64,000 bases of DNA, from positions 138,534,734 to 138,598,733 of the forward strand of contig CM057462.1 in the NCBI GenBank assembly GCA_030035585.1. Reading direction: 5' to 3'. The DNA is from Dugong dugon. Its lineage: Eukaryota > Chordata > Mammalia > Sirenia > Dugongidae. The position numbers and the translations under genes were made by a program. Below are positions 23,776 through 33,875 of this stretch, piece by piece (within the stretch, counting starts at the first letter, position 1; the number at the start of each line of letters is the position of its first letter). The notes beneath the pieces were generated by a model. It made no database searches. It was given only the letters and a program-made list of their open reading frames with translations, and was not told the origin of the DNA.

Positions 23776-24134
23776 ACTTGTCTTATCTAGTGCTTCTATA
23801 ACAGAAATACTGCAAGTGGATGGCTTTAACAAGTAGAAATTTATTCTCTCACAGTTTAGGAGGATAGAAGTCTGAATGCAGGGCGCCAGCTCTAGGGGAA
23901 GGCTTTCTCTCTGTCAGCTCTAGGGGAAGGCCCTTGTCTCCTTTCAACATCTGTGGGTCCAGCATTCCTTGGAGATCTCCATGTGTCGGCACCAATCTTC
24001 CTCTGGGTCTAGGAGGTTCTCAGTGCAGGGACCCCAGGTCCAAATGATGTGCTCCACTCCTGGCTCTTCTTTCTTGATTGTAGTGAGGTCCCACTCTTCT
24101 CTGATTGGTTCTCTCTCCTTTTATCTCTTTAAGA

Positions 24135-24235
24135 TAAAAGGGGTGACTCATGCAAGGGTGTGACTTGAGTAGGGGTGTAACTTGAATAAGGCTGTGACTT
24201 GAGTCACTCCCCATAGTAAGGGTGTGACTCAAGAT
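24135..24235. repeat. Imperfect short tandem repeat inside the LTR
   Basis: The motif 'gtgacttgag' or a variant recurs at roughly 17-bp spacing, with partial copies reading 'gtgactcatgcaagg', 'gtgacttgagtaggg', 'gtaacttgaataagg' and 'gtgacttgagtcac'. Confidence 0.75.
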
Positions 24236-24267
24236 ACACCCTACGCTAATCCTGCCTTAGGATTTAT

Positions 24268-24355
24268 AGTACATAAAATGAAGGATAATTATATAATACC
24301 ACAAAATGGAGGACAATTACATCAGATCACAAAATGGATGACAGTTATACAGTAC
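24268..24355. repeat. Three-copy tandem repeat, about 29 bp unit, inside the LTR
   Basis: Successive units begin 'cataaaatgaaggataatta', 'cacaaaatggaggacaatta' and 'cacaaaatggatgacagtta', each followed by a T/A-rich spacer. Confidence 0.8.
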
Positions 24356-24420
24356 TGGGAATCATGGTCTAGCCAAGATGACACTTATTTTCGGGGGACA
24401 CAATTCAATCCATGATACCA

Positions 24421-24650
24421 CTATAGTCCAGGATTTGTGCTAAGTACTAGGGATTCAAAGATAAATAAGAAGGGCTTTTTCCTCAAGAAGCTCACAGTCA
24501 AATAAGGAAAGCAGATTCATAAATAAATAATTGCAACATGATACAGGAAATGCCTAGTACTTAGTAGGTGCTAGTTAAATACTTGTTAATTGGGTGAATG
24601 ATGGCAGTACCAAGAAGGAAGTGATTATCTCTGTCTGAGGAAGTCAGAGA
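24421..24650 (-). mobile_element. L2 LINE 3' region, antisense, right piece
   Basis: It continues from 23775: 'ctaagtactagggattcaaa', 'ctcaagaagctcacagtcaa' and 'atgatacaggaaatgcc' are reversed L2 3' landmarks. Confidence 0.7.
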
Positions 24651-24785
24651 AGGATTCACTTTTGACCGTGTGCTCCATGAGGAAAAGACAGTATCTGTCC
24701 TGTTTACCCCAACATCTAGGACAGAATTTAGCAAATGGTAGGTGCCCAGTAAAAATGTGCTGAAAGAATGAATGAATGAGGAGCG
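24651..24785 (+). mobile_element. L2 LINE 3' end, sense
   Basis: 'gtgctccatgaggaaaagac', 'ctgtcctgtttaccccaaca', 'agcaaatggtaggtgcccag' and 'gaatgaatgaatgagg' reproduce the L2 3' terminus. Confidence 0.75.
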
Positions 24786-24996
24786 GGATTGAGCCGAGTA
24801 TGATATAGGAACAGGATTTCTTTGGAAGGCAGGTGCACATTGCTGGCAAACAGAACAATGTATGCAAAAGGTTTGGAGATGTGTAAAAATGTAATTCTAG
24901 CCCCATAATATAGATTTCCACATAAATTACTCTGCCAGTTCCACACTTGAGACATAATTATACATATGCTTCTTTTGGGTATATTTCATATGAATT

Positions 24997-25169
24997 TATG
25001 ATGCATCTAGAAATTTTATTGGTATACTTTATATAGATTAAAAAAAAAAAGTTGCTGTCGAGTGGATTCCAACTCATAGCGACTATGATGCATCTAGAAA
25101 TTTTATTGGTATAGTTTATATAGATTAAAAAAAAAAGTTGCTGTCGAGTGGATTCCAACTCATAGCGAC
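24997..25169 (+). repeat. Direct tandem duplication of 87/86 bp at a SINE boundary
   Basis: Unit 1 (24997-25083) and unit 2 (25084-25169) each start 'tatgatgcatctagaaattt' and end 'caactcatagcgac'. They differ by one substitution (25027 against 25114) and one A in the A-run. Each unit contains flanking DNA, the SINE A-run and the first part of the reversed SINE. The near identity makes the duplication much younger than the SINE body. Confidence 0.95.
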
Positions 25170-25284
25170 CCTATAGGACAGAGTAGAACTGCCCCATAGG
25201 GTTTCCAAGGAGAGGCTGGTGGCTTCAAACTGCCAACCTTTTGGTTAGCAGCTGAACACTTAACCTCTAGGCCACCAGGGCTCC
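25127..25284 (-). mobile_element. AfroSINE-type SINE, antisense
   Basis: The full reversed element runs from the A-run to the head 'ccaccagggctcc': 'gtcgagtggattccaactca', 'ggacagagtagaactgcccc', 'caaactgccaaccttttggt'. Its A-run and first 33 bases are also present once more upstream (25040-25083) through the local tandem duplication. Confidence 0.94.
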
Positions 25285-26599
25285 TTGTATATATTAGACA
25301 GTTGAAATGTCTACATTTTTAGCACAAAAGGTTCTTTGTTGCAAAAGCATCTTTTAAAAAGTATATTTAAAAGCAGAAAGAACTCTGAATTGAACAGACA
25401 GCATTATCCTAACAACCAAACATTAGTTAACTTGGAGAAGCACAGTGGGGAAAAATTACAGATTTTGCCACACGGTAAAATGTATTATCTTGTCCTTTAG
25501 TTGTGCAGTTAAACCTTCATCAAGGTATAACAAACCCCGGAAATGATTTCAATTGACCAACAAAAGAAATGGAATAAAAATCATTTAAAACTGGTTCACA
25601 CCAGCTCTCCTGCGTGTACTGTTAGCTGCTGAGATCAAGTCACAAAACATTATTTTGAGGAGAAAGGGTTTAGTGAACCCTAGAAATTGAGTTTGATTTA
25701 TGCCAGAAAATCTGCCTTTTCACTGCTTGAGATTTCTGTGGAAGAAAGCCACAGTCTTTTACCAAACGGTTTCTAAGGAAACCTCTTATAGTACAGCATC
25801 TGAAAACAATTTGGTTGTTAATGAGAAATGGTTCTCACGATGGTGGGAAAGTGTTGACTGAAAGAAAAGGCTTCCAGATTTGGCAGTCACTCTGTAAAAC
25901 GTGTTTACTCTTCTACAATTACGTTTATGAAATTTCTACTTAGATTAAACATTTATACATCTGATTTCACAGTTGTTCTTGTTTGTAAATATACTTTTTT
26001 AAAGAAGCTAGGGCAGTGGAAAAGTCTTTGGCTGAAAATGTAGACATTTAAACTTGCAAATGTATTCAAACAAGTTGCCTCCCAGAATCTGTGCACGCCA
26101 TTGAGTTTTTCAATCTGTTTTTGAATTCCAGCATTCTAGAATTCATATATCAGCATTGAATTATAAGTAAATTAATTACTTTGCATAAACGTTTTCTCAA
26201 AATCTTGAAATACAGCGGGATATTTATGTTTTTAAATTCAACTTTTTAAAAATTTATTTAGAAATGTCATATAAGTTGTATTTATTTTACTTCTTTCAAA
26301 TTCTCCACCAAAAGAAAATAATTATTTGCAATATTATAACTTGTGTATTTAATTTTAAGATTAAATTTTAAAATCTAATGAAGCACTAAATCATTTAGTT
26401 AAAAAATAAATACTAACTGTGCCTATTGAAGTCAGATTCCAGAATAACCATACCCATATTTTCTTGATGACTTTTAAATAGTGAAACCAAAAAAAGAGAT
26501 TCACACAACAGTTGTAAATAGATTTTCATCTGTAGCATGATTCAAAGACATGAATAAACATATGGTAGGAACCCCAAAAAATGACCAGAGGAAAATGTT
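25285..26599. other. Repeat-poor, unassigned sequence
   Basis: No transposon landmark is recognised here, which is unusual for this window. No open frame looks coding. It could be unique ancestral sequence, possibly containing conserved non-coding elements. That cannot be judged without alignment. Confidence 0.4.
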
Positions 26600-27100
26600 T
26601 TGAAAAAGTTTTATTCTTTCTTGCCCTGGGAGCTATATACGTTTGCAATTCTGTATAAAAATATAACACAGTTGTTAAGTCGCTCGAGAGCCTATGGGTG
26701 TATCACTTTGATCATGGTTGCCATCAGTCCATCTGTCCCCCAGTATGTTTTCTGCTCTAGACTTTTGTACAAGGCAGAGTTGCCAAGAGTCTTCTTGTCC
26801 TCAGTTGTTGTCCTCAGTTGTTCTCATTTGACCCCTACGTTCCTTGTCTTTTTTCTCTGGTCTTTGAACTTCCTCCACTTTGCGCAGCTGCTTTCTTTTG
26901 CAGCACTGCTTTGGGCAGGGAAAAATTTTGCCAATAAAAACAGGAAAAATAAGAAAACACGAAGGGTTGCGAGTGCTTTGCATGGGTTGCAGCTCTCTGG
27001 CTGCCCACTTTGGGATCTTTCCACCATTGGGGTATAGACTGAGAAGGGATCTGCTGTTGGGGGCTAGATTCTAACCCTAAAGTATCAGAGATTATCTCAG
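26600..27100. other. GC-richer segment with open frames on both strands, nature unknown
   Basis: The plus strand stays open for 145 codons (26600-27037). The minus strand has a 67-codon frame (27027-26824), with a hydrophobic stretch of about 12 residues followed by a basic Cys-containing tail. I recognise neither. Both have atypical composition and no start-context or splice support. It may be an old exon, a decayed processed gene or chance. Confidence 0.25.
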
Positions 27101-28069
27101 GGACTTTTTAAATTTTTTCTCTCATCTTAGAATCAGCAAACTCAGAAATCATTTGTGTGCAAAGAACTTGGAAGGTGGTCTTTCATGTTTACTCACTCAC
27201 TCCATAGTCTGAGGGCGTATATTCTCCACTTAGTTTTGTCAGACCTGCTGTTGTCAATCCATTTACAATAATAATTTATATAATATTTTTAATTATGCCA
27301 TTTGAAAGAGGGGTATAACCTAAGTTTTTACTCTTTCATTCCTCACAAGACTCATAAGCTCAGAGGACAGAAACTTCTCTCTTTAACTCCCTCTGAGTAG
27401 TAAACGATTGATAAGCGTGAAAACAAGAGTATTTTGTAAATATTAGTTCATGAAGGAAGTTAAGAAAACATATTCTGTAAATCAAAAAAAAACAGCAAAA
27501 AATACTTTATGATTGTTATGCCAATATACTTGACTTTTGAGACTTAGTCAGGACTTTCTTGAGTGACTTACAAAGGGAAGAAATGTCATTCTTGTCTTTA
27601 TTGATAAAACATCAGGAAGATTTATTGACAGTGGTATGTGAATGGTATGCCCAAAATAGAAATGTAGTTTCTGCCTCAGCAGATTTACTTTCTTTTCTTC
27701 CTCCTTTTCCACATTATACACAGTAGCACCACAGGATGGCTCCCAAGATAAGGCAACAGTCTAATTGGACAGCTGGAGATTCTTGCATTAGATATGGAAA
27801 AGGATATTAGTCTTTACTTATATAACCCACTCTGCATCTCACACTGACAAAATATAGCTGAATAAAGAAATTGCCCAAGTGAAAGATTTCCTCTCTTTGA
27901 TCTTGACTGAGTGGTGTTAATTTTATTATCAGAGCTGAGCATGTAAAGGGCAGGCACCACACAAGGGCTGAAAACTAGTATGCTTAAAAAAAAAAAAAAA
28001 GTAACTGTATTTGCTGAGTCCAGATCCATGTAAAGGAGTTACAGTCTCAAGATAAATTTAATTCAGAGT
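27101..28069. other. Unassigned, repeat-poor sequence
   Basis: AT-rich with no recognised repeat apart from short A-runs near 27484 and 27985. Confidence 0.4.
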
Positions 28070-28430
28070 ACTTTAATTAAGTGCCTACTATGTGCTGGGC
28101 TCTTCACTGGTAGTTGTGAATACAAAGATAAATGAGATATCCTGGTCATGAAGGAGCTCACAGACTAGAGTTTTGACAACCTCTCGTCTCCTTAGAATTT
28201 GGAGAATTTTTAGATAGTTTCTGTAGATTTTATGTTTCATTGGACGGTGTTACCCTTATCCACCCAAAGAATCTCTAAGAAATGCCCTATTTTGTGGTAA
28301 AGTGCCAGGCCTTTGGGAGTACAATGATGAATAAGACCAGGGACCCTATCCTCCAAAAGTTCTCAGTCTAGTGGAGGAGAGGTAAAAGAGAAATTACAAT
28401 ACAATTTTTATACAAATGAACAAATAATAT
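28070..28430 (-). mobile_element. L2 LINE fragments, antisense (two pieces)
   Basis: 'gtgcctactatgtgctgggc' near 28081 with 'aaggagctcacagactagag' near 28151 form one reversed L2 3' end. 'aagtgccaggcctttgggag' near 28301 with 'gttctcagtctagtggagga' near 28359 form a second. They are two insertions or a duplicated one. Confidence 0.65.
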
Positions 28431-28976
28431 TATTTTACTGAACACTTAAATTCTAAAATTGATAAATCCCGTCAGTTAAATGAGAACACATGTCAAGTGC
28501 TTTGCAAAGTACCTGGCAGATTGAAAACATGCAACAGCTGTTAACATCATGCTCCTTAGAACATTCACCTTTTCTGTTTCAGTATTCTTACTGCAAATAC
28601 TGAGTACAAAACTGAGCCCTTCCATATTTAACCTCTTTAAATGTCTCGCTAACAAAAGTCAATGCATTATCTAGGTAGAATGGGACTTCTTACTTGTTAG
28701 CATTCCATTATCACTTATATTCTTCTGCAGTTCCTAAATATCGCTTGTGATGACAATAGACAATTGTGAAAAATTGTCTGTTACCTGAGAGAAAACAGAA
28801 GGCTCTTCATTTTACTTCCACGTTTCCATTCCAGCGGCTTTTCTTTTCTGGAAGATGAATACTAAATCTTATAAGGAAGCTTAAAAAAAAAAATTATTTA
28901 AACAAAGTATGGTTTAGTGAGTTCTGCTCGGGATGACAGTCTAATGCCGTCATGAATATTCAGTTAACCTTAGATT
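28431..28976. other. Unassigned spacer
   Basis: No confident feature. A short 'caaagtacctggcagattga' segment near 28504 resembles MIR/L2 tails. Confidence 0.35.
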
Positions 28977-29203
28977 GGGATTTCTCACCCTTGGCGCTGT
29001 TGACATTTGGGCTGAATAATTATTTGTTGTTGGGGTGTGTGTGTGTGCATTGTCTACTGTGGATAGGAAGATGCTTAGTAGCTCTCTAACATCTACCCAT
29101 GAGTATACAGCACTCCCATAGTTGTGACAGCTAAAAATGACTCCGGACATTGCCATATGTCCCCTGAGAAGGGGATAAAATCACCTCCAGGTGAAAACCA
29201 CTG
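28977..29203 (-). mobile_element. MER20 hAT DNA transposon fossil, antisense
   Basis: Reversed MER20 landmarks run end to end: 'gggatttctcacccttggc', 'gttgacatttgggctgaata', 'gcattgtctactgtggatag', 'agttgtgacagctaaaaatg', 'gacattgccatatgtcccct' and the terminal 'aaaaccactg'. The length fits the consensus of about 220 bp. It holds a GT-microsatellite expansion near 29034-29048. It has no coding capacity. Confidence 0.92.
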
Positions 29204-29269
29204 CTTTTGATCATCCTGGCCATCAATTTTAAGCTGATGGAACTGTGTAATGTGACCATGGTGTGGGGC

Positions 29270-29380
29270 TTTTCTTCCTTCATATATTCAGTCCCTCACA
29301 TGTGCAAGGTACTGGCTAACCCATGATGAGGAAGATGGTCCTTGCCTGAAGTAACTCAGTCCAACAGTTTGTAAATTGAG
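29270..29380 (-). mobile_element. L2 LINE 3' remnant, antisense
   Basis: 'atgtgcaaggtactggctaa' and 'ggtccttgcctgaagtaact' are weak reversed L2 landmarks. Confidence 0.4.
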
Positions 29381-30162
29381 TTGATTCTTCAGGTTTTGGA
29401 AATATGCCAGGTAATCCTTAGTAATATTGTGAAGCAGTACCTTGAACTTTCTAGCTCGCTATAATATGTGTCCAAAATCAGGGGTATATGATATTTATTA
29501 GGTGGTATCAAAATACCTCTAAAGTAGTGAATGACCTCCTATAATTTTCTTTAAACTTTTCATTGAAGAGTTGACTTCTGTTCAAGGAATGAATTGAAAC
29601 TTCTTACTTTGTTTTACTACTGAAATATTTACTTATTTATTTATTTTTTTAATTTTCAGTAGGTCTTTTTCCTCCAAATAAATCTCCTATAAACCAACAC
29701 TTGTGTCATGGATTTGGGGGATAATAACAGCACCTGTGCTTATGCACAGAGTTCCTATTGTTTGTACAGCTGTCTACACTCTGGACATTTGTACATGCAC
29801 ATTCAATGAAGAAAAATTAATGATAATGTTAAGTCCATGATGAAAAGATCTTATGATTGTGTTACTGAAAGTAAACTAAGTGTGCAGGTTATTATCAAAT
29901 ATATAAAAACCTTAAAAAGTAACACATAATCCCAAATTCTGTAGCTAAATTTTATGATCATTTTTAAATCAAATATAGAGCAACATACAGCATAGCATTT
30001 AATATTGTATTTGAACTGATAAAGTATCTTGACTATTTAATTAAATAATAATAAAAGAATTAATTTTCAGTAGTACAGCATTTCCCTAGCATTTACCTAG
30101 TCCTTTTACATGTGAAAGTGATTCAACCCTTAATTCATAAAGCTGTATAAAAAATCTGAATT
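29381..30162. other. Unassigned AT-rich sequence
   Basis: No feature recognised. A TTTA-type run is present near 29631-29649. Confidence 0.4.
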
Positions 30163-30319
30163 GGAACCCTGGTGGCACAGTAGTTAAGAGCTAGACAGCT
30201 AACCAAAAGTTGGGCAGTTCGCTCCTTAGAAACCCTATGGGGCAGTTCTACTGTGACCTGTAGGGCCGCTCTGAGTCTGAATTGACTCGATGACAGCAGG
30301 TTTGGTTTTTGGTTTTGGT
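30163..30319 (+). mobile_element. AfroSINE-type SINE, sense, internal deletion
   Basis: The head 'ggaaccctggtggcacag', 'gctaaccaaaagttgggcag', then a jump from the 'cagttcg' block to 'ctccttagaaaccctatggg' indicate an internal deletion of about 15 bp. The tail is 'attgactcgatgacagcagg' with a GGTTTTT-rich end. Confidence 0.92.
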
Positions 30320-30408
30320 ATGAGTTACTAGTGAAGAAGGTTCAGGGATATATGTAATTGTTTTTATTTGTAATATTTCCCTTATCACTGAAGTTTTTTC
30401 TGTGAAGA

Positions 30409-30590
30409 TTGCGGCGCAGTGGTTAAGCACTTGACTGCTAACAGAAAAGTCAGTGGTTTGAAATCATCAGCCACTCTGAGGGAGATTTTTACTTCCATAG
30501 AGATTGCTGCCTTGGAAATCCCATTTGGCAGTCCTTCACTGTCCTATGGGGTCGCTATGAGTCATAACTGACTTGACAACAGTGGGTACT
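30409..30590 (+). mobile_element. AfroSINE-type SINE, sense, long form
   Basis: 'gcggcgcagtggttaagcac', 'ttgactgctaacagaaaagt', the long-form segment 'gagattgctgccttggaaat' and the tail 'cctatggggtcgctatgagt' are in order. It lies about 90 bp after another SINE in the same orientation. Confidence 0.92.
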
Positions 30591-30616
30591 AGGTAGCATT
30601 GTTTTATAATCATTCA

Positions 30617-30646
30617 TACACACACACTCACAGAGAGAGAGAGAGA
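30617..30646. repeat. CA/GA microsatellite
   Basis: Short dinucleotide array changing from CA to GA repeats, immediately upstream of a SINE head. Confidence 0.9.
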
Positions 30647-30649
30647 CAA

Positions 30650-30846
30650 AGAACCTGTGTGGTGCAAATGGTTAATGTACTCTTGTGCTAACTGAAAGGG
30701 TGGAGGTTCAAGTATACCTACAGGCACCTTGGAAGAAAGACCTGGTGATCTATTTCTGAAAAATTAGCTATTGAAAACCCTGTGGAGCACGTTCTACTCT
30801 GACACACATGGGGTTGCCATAAATCCTCCATGGCCACTGGTTTTTT
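30650..30846 (+). mobile_element. AfroSINE/RTE-body type SINE, sense (diverged)
   Basis: The head 'agaacctgtgtggtgcaaat' precedes the body 'agaaagacctggtgatctat', which resembles the RTE 5' region, and the tail 'cacatggggttgccataaat'. It is the third sense SINE in 700 bp and more diverged than its neighbours. Confidence 0.8.
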
Positions 30847-30867
30847 AGTTATATCTCTATATATTTA

Positions 30868-31045
30868 AGCTACTATTTATTGAATGCTTACAAAATGCCA
30901 GGAACCATGCCAAGCACTTTATATATAACAATGTATTTAATCTAAGAACCTCATCCAGAATCTTACAGTGAGTTCCAGAATCCACATCTGAACCTGAGTT
31001 TGTCTGGCCCCAGCATTCTTACTTCTACTATGATACCACATCTAG
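30868..31045 (-). mobile_element. MIR SINE, antisense
   Basis: 'tactatttattgaatgctta', 'aatgccaggaaccatgccaa', 'gcactttatatataacaatg' and 'atccacatctgaacctgagt' are reversed MIR landmarks. Confidence 0.8.
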
Positions 31046-31799
31046 CATCCAGCATTGTATGGGCACTAAAAGAAATGCCTAAGCTATCTGCTCCTCTAAG
31101 AAGATAATTTAGTCATTTTGGTCCTTGTGTTTCAAAAAACGCTAGGAGACTTTTGTCCTAGGGCACCCAATGCATCTCCACTCAAGGTTGAAATTCCTAA
31201 GAATCTGTTTATCCGAACTTGATTCAAGAGTCCAACCCTGTGATTAGGAAATGGTTCGTTTTGTCAGAAATTGAAGTTAAGAGGATGCAGGGAGAGATGT
31301 GGTGGATGAACAAAAACAAATGTTACCCAGGAACCCATGCAAGGACTGGACTAAGCTACCAAGACTCTCTCTCAGGTGTCTTCATTTAGAGATCCAATAA
31401 AAACCCTGTATGTGTGATTTTGGCTTAAAATTCATGTAGACTAAGACTGTGGCCACAGTGGGGAAGCAGAGGAAACTGAGAGAGAGCTGACAGAAACCAC
31501 GAAAGATAGGAGTGGCTAAGTGGCCTCTAAGAGATGGACAAGGTAGCTTCATTTCCTAGTGGTTTCTCCTCCTTTTTGTTGAGCCTACCAGTGTGTGATT
31601 ACTTTCCTTGCGACCACTGTGTTCCAAGATATCCCTACAATTTATAAACAGGATAGTAATTTCTTCATATTTTTGGAATGTTTAGCTATAGAATAAGTGA
31701 AATCAAAATTATCTTAGGCACCACAGAGTACAGGAAAATCAAACATAATCTCAGGCAATAGGGTGTATATCGCATTTGCCAATTCTGCCATTTGGTAAT
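31046..31799. other. Unassigned sequence
   Basis: Moderate GC; no recognised repeat or coding frame. Confidence 0.4.
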
Positions 31800-32015
31800 A
31801 ATGATGATGGGAGTGATTTAAGATTTGTTTGGCACTTACTAAGTACCAAGCACTGTTTTATGCATTTGCATGTATTAGATAATTTAATCCTCACAATAAC
31901 TGAGATGTAGATAAAATTATTAGTGCCATTTTACACATGAGGAAACTAAAACAGAGGTTAAGCCACGGAGCCAGATTTCAGATTCCCTAATTCAGCTTCA
32001 GAGCTAAGTTCTTAA
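31800..32015 (-). mobile_element. MIR SINE, antisense
   Basis: 'tggcacttactaagtaccaa', 'gataatttaatcctcacaat', 'ccattttacacatgaggaaa' and 'acagaggttaagccacggag' appear in order. Confidence 0.87.
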
Positions 32016-32184
32016 AAGTATGAGGCTCTTCACATAATCAAGAATTAAGAAGACTACAAGAGATCTAAGTTTTGGGGTGGTTCAAAATCTTATAAATCCC
32101 TCCAGATGAAAAATTTCTCTTTTTTTTCCCCCATATTCTACTCAAATCTCAGAGTTACTATTTAGCTTCTGGTATCTCTATTAA

Positions 32185-32367
32185 GGAGCCCTGGTGGTGC
32201 ATTGGTTAAGATTTCAGCTGCTAACCAAATGGTCAGCAGTTCTAATCCACCAGCTGCTCCTTGGAAACTCTGTGGGGCAGTTCTACTCTGTCCTGTAGGG
32301 TTGCAATGAGTCAGAATTGACTCGAGGGCAATGGGTTTTTTTTTTTTTTTTTTGGAGGGGGTGGTTT
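32185..32367 (+). mobile_element. AfroSINE-type SINE, sense, first of a double insertion
   Basis: The head 'ggagccctggtggtgcattg' runs to the tail 'attgactcgagggcaatggg' plus a T-rich run. TSD copies 'atctctattaa' (32174-32184) and 'atctccattaa' (32368-32378) bracket it. The second copy was then reused by the next SINE. Confidence 0.95.
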
Positions 32368-32378
32368 ATCTCCATTAA

Positions 32379-32587
32379 AAGACGCCTGGTGGTGCAGTGG
32401 TTAAAATGCACGGGTGCTAACCAAAACATCAGCAGTTCAAACCTACCAGTTGCTCCGCAGGAGAAAGATGTTGCAGTCTGCTTCTGTAAAGATTTACAGC
32501 CTTGGAAACCCTATAGAGCAGTTCTTCTCTGTCCTATAGGTTTGCTATGAGTTGGAATCCGCTTGACAGCAATGGGTTTGGTTTGGG
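32379..32587 (+). mobile_element. AfroSINE-type SINE, sense, long form, second of a double insertion
   Basis: The head 'gacgcctggtggtgcagtgg', the long-form segment 'gttgcagtctgcttctgtaa' and the tail 'tgacagcaatgggtttggtt' are present. It is bracketed by identical 11-bp copies 'atctccattaa' at 32368-32378 and 32588-32598, so it entered the target sequence already duplicated by the SINE at 32185. Confidence 0.95.
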
Positions 32588-32649
32588 ATCTCCATTAAGA
32601 GGCATTTCTATCTGGATCAAGAAATAAAAGTTTATGTAAACAACTTCCG

Positions 32650-32785
32650 AAACAACAATAATAATGACATTAACTGAGCATATACAATGTGCCAGGAATA
32701 TGGTTTCTGAGCACTTTACATTTATTATCTCGTTTTATCCTCTCTACGACCCAGTGAGTTCAGAACTACTATTATTTGCACTGTA
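32650..32785 (-). mobile_element. MIR SINE, antisense, truncated
   Basis: 'attaactgagcatatacaat', 'gtgccaggaatatggtttct', 'gagcactttacatttattat' and 'acccagtgagttcagaacta' are reversed MIR landmarks. Confidence 0.8.
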
Positions 32786-33875
32786 ATTCTACAATATTAT
32801 ATGATGAAATTATTTATATAATAAAAATGCTTAGAATACATAGAGTAAATATTTATATAATAAAAAATACAAGTTTGGATATAAGGTAAGCTTAATAAAT
32901 ATGTGAATAAATATAAATATGTGTTTAATCAAAACAAAAAGGGATTAATTAGCAATTGTCTCTGTGCAGACTTTGCCACTTAAAGGGTACACAGAAAAGA
33001 GGATTGGTCCTCCCTTTTAGCAGAACTGTCAGAGATGTTTTCACGTCGCTTAGTCGGTCTTTTTTCCCCCCAGAACAATTCAAGTCTTAGAATTGTTTTC
33101 TAACATCTCCATTGAGAGGGGTTTCTATCAAATGCTGCAGAAGTACACAGTGTGAGCGAGCAGTAAATGCTGCATGAAGTGCAGTGGACTCGGGTTTCTC
33201 AGCCACCCACTGGATGCTACACTCAGTTTGGCATGAGTCAACCTTGGCAGAAAGGCAGCCGAAGTGTCAGCAGTTGCCAAGAACTCATCTCCTTTCTATA
33301 TCGTTTACTCTCTTTTTACTGGGATGTTGTATGTCCTTTGTAGTCCAACCTACAAATTACTTTGAGAAGAAGAGATACACCCTTGTGCAAAACTAGGACT
33401 ATATTTGTTCCCTTACTAAGGTAGGAAAAAATACCAGTGAACATTTAAATATCAAACTCTTAGGTCAAATAATTTCAAAGTCCTTTTCTTTCCCATTAAA
33501 ATCTTTTGACTGTGTTGTTCTGAAGCCATAGCATTATATTGCAGTTTACTTCTCTATTTCCCTACCAGCTGTGAATTTGGCACCTTCAGGGGTGTGTTCT
33601 GTGGTTTAAAAAATAAAAGAGTAAATTCACAAAAATTGATGAATTTAACAAAAAAAATTGGACCTTCAGTTTGATAATATATTGTTGATGACAGTTATAG
33701 TAGTTATGACTCTTAATAGTGCAGTTATAATGAAACAGGATATTAAATAAGTCAAAGATCACACAAAGTATCAATGTTAAGTATCAAGAGGGTGTGGAGG
33801 AAGTGGGTTACAACCTCTTTTTCTCCCAAATGTTATGTCTTGCCTTTAAAAAAAGAAAAATCAATTAGAAAAAAG
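32786..33875. other. Unassigned sequence
   Basis: No recognised feature. 32990-33270 is GC-richer than its surroundings and holds frames without recognisable protein similarity. Confidence 0.4.

Larger units (their letters stand above)
23776..24415 (-). mobile_element. Solitary LTR of MaLR/ERVL type, antisense
   Basis: An endogenous-retrovirus LTR with no coding sequence. In this orientation it starts 'acttgtcttatctagtgc' and ends 'gacacaattcaatccatga'. The middle has 'agtagaaatttattctctca', the hallmark of the MaLR 3' part read backwards. The 5-bp repeat 'tacca' at 23771-23775 and 24416-24420 fits an LTR-type TSD. Two internal tandem-repeat tracts (about 24135-24235 and 24268-24355) lengthen it. 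No internal viral region is present, so it is a solo LTR. Confidence 0.75.

Noticed and set aside
24135..24355. Regular repeats as a CRISPR array
   Set aside because: Units are imperfect and contiguous without unique spacers, lie within an LTR, and the DNA is mammalian.
26600..27037. 145-codon plus-strand frame as a host gene
   Set aside because: No recognisable domain, no codon bias, and an overlapping minus-strand frame of similar quality. Kept only as an unassigned segment.
28969..29211. 8-bp TSD for MER20
   Set aside because: The two flanking octamers match at only half of their positions, so I do not claim a duplication.
32317..32550. 77-codon frame with GANQNISSSNLPVAPQEKD
   Set aside because: The frame lies over two SINEs. 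Equivalent peptides appear at other SINE copies (21242-21502, 49781-49975, 63022-63348).
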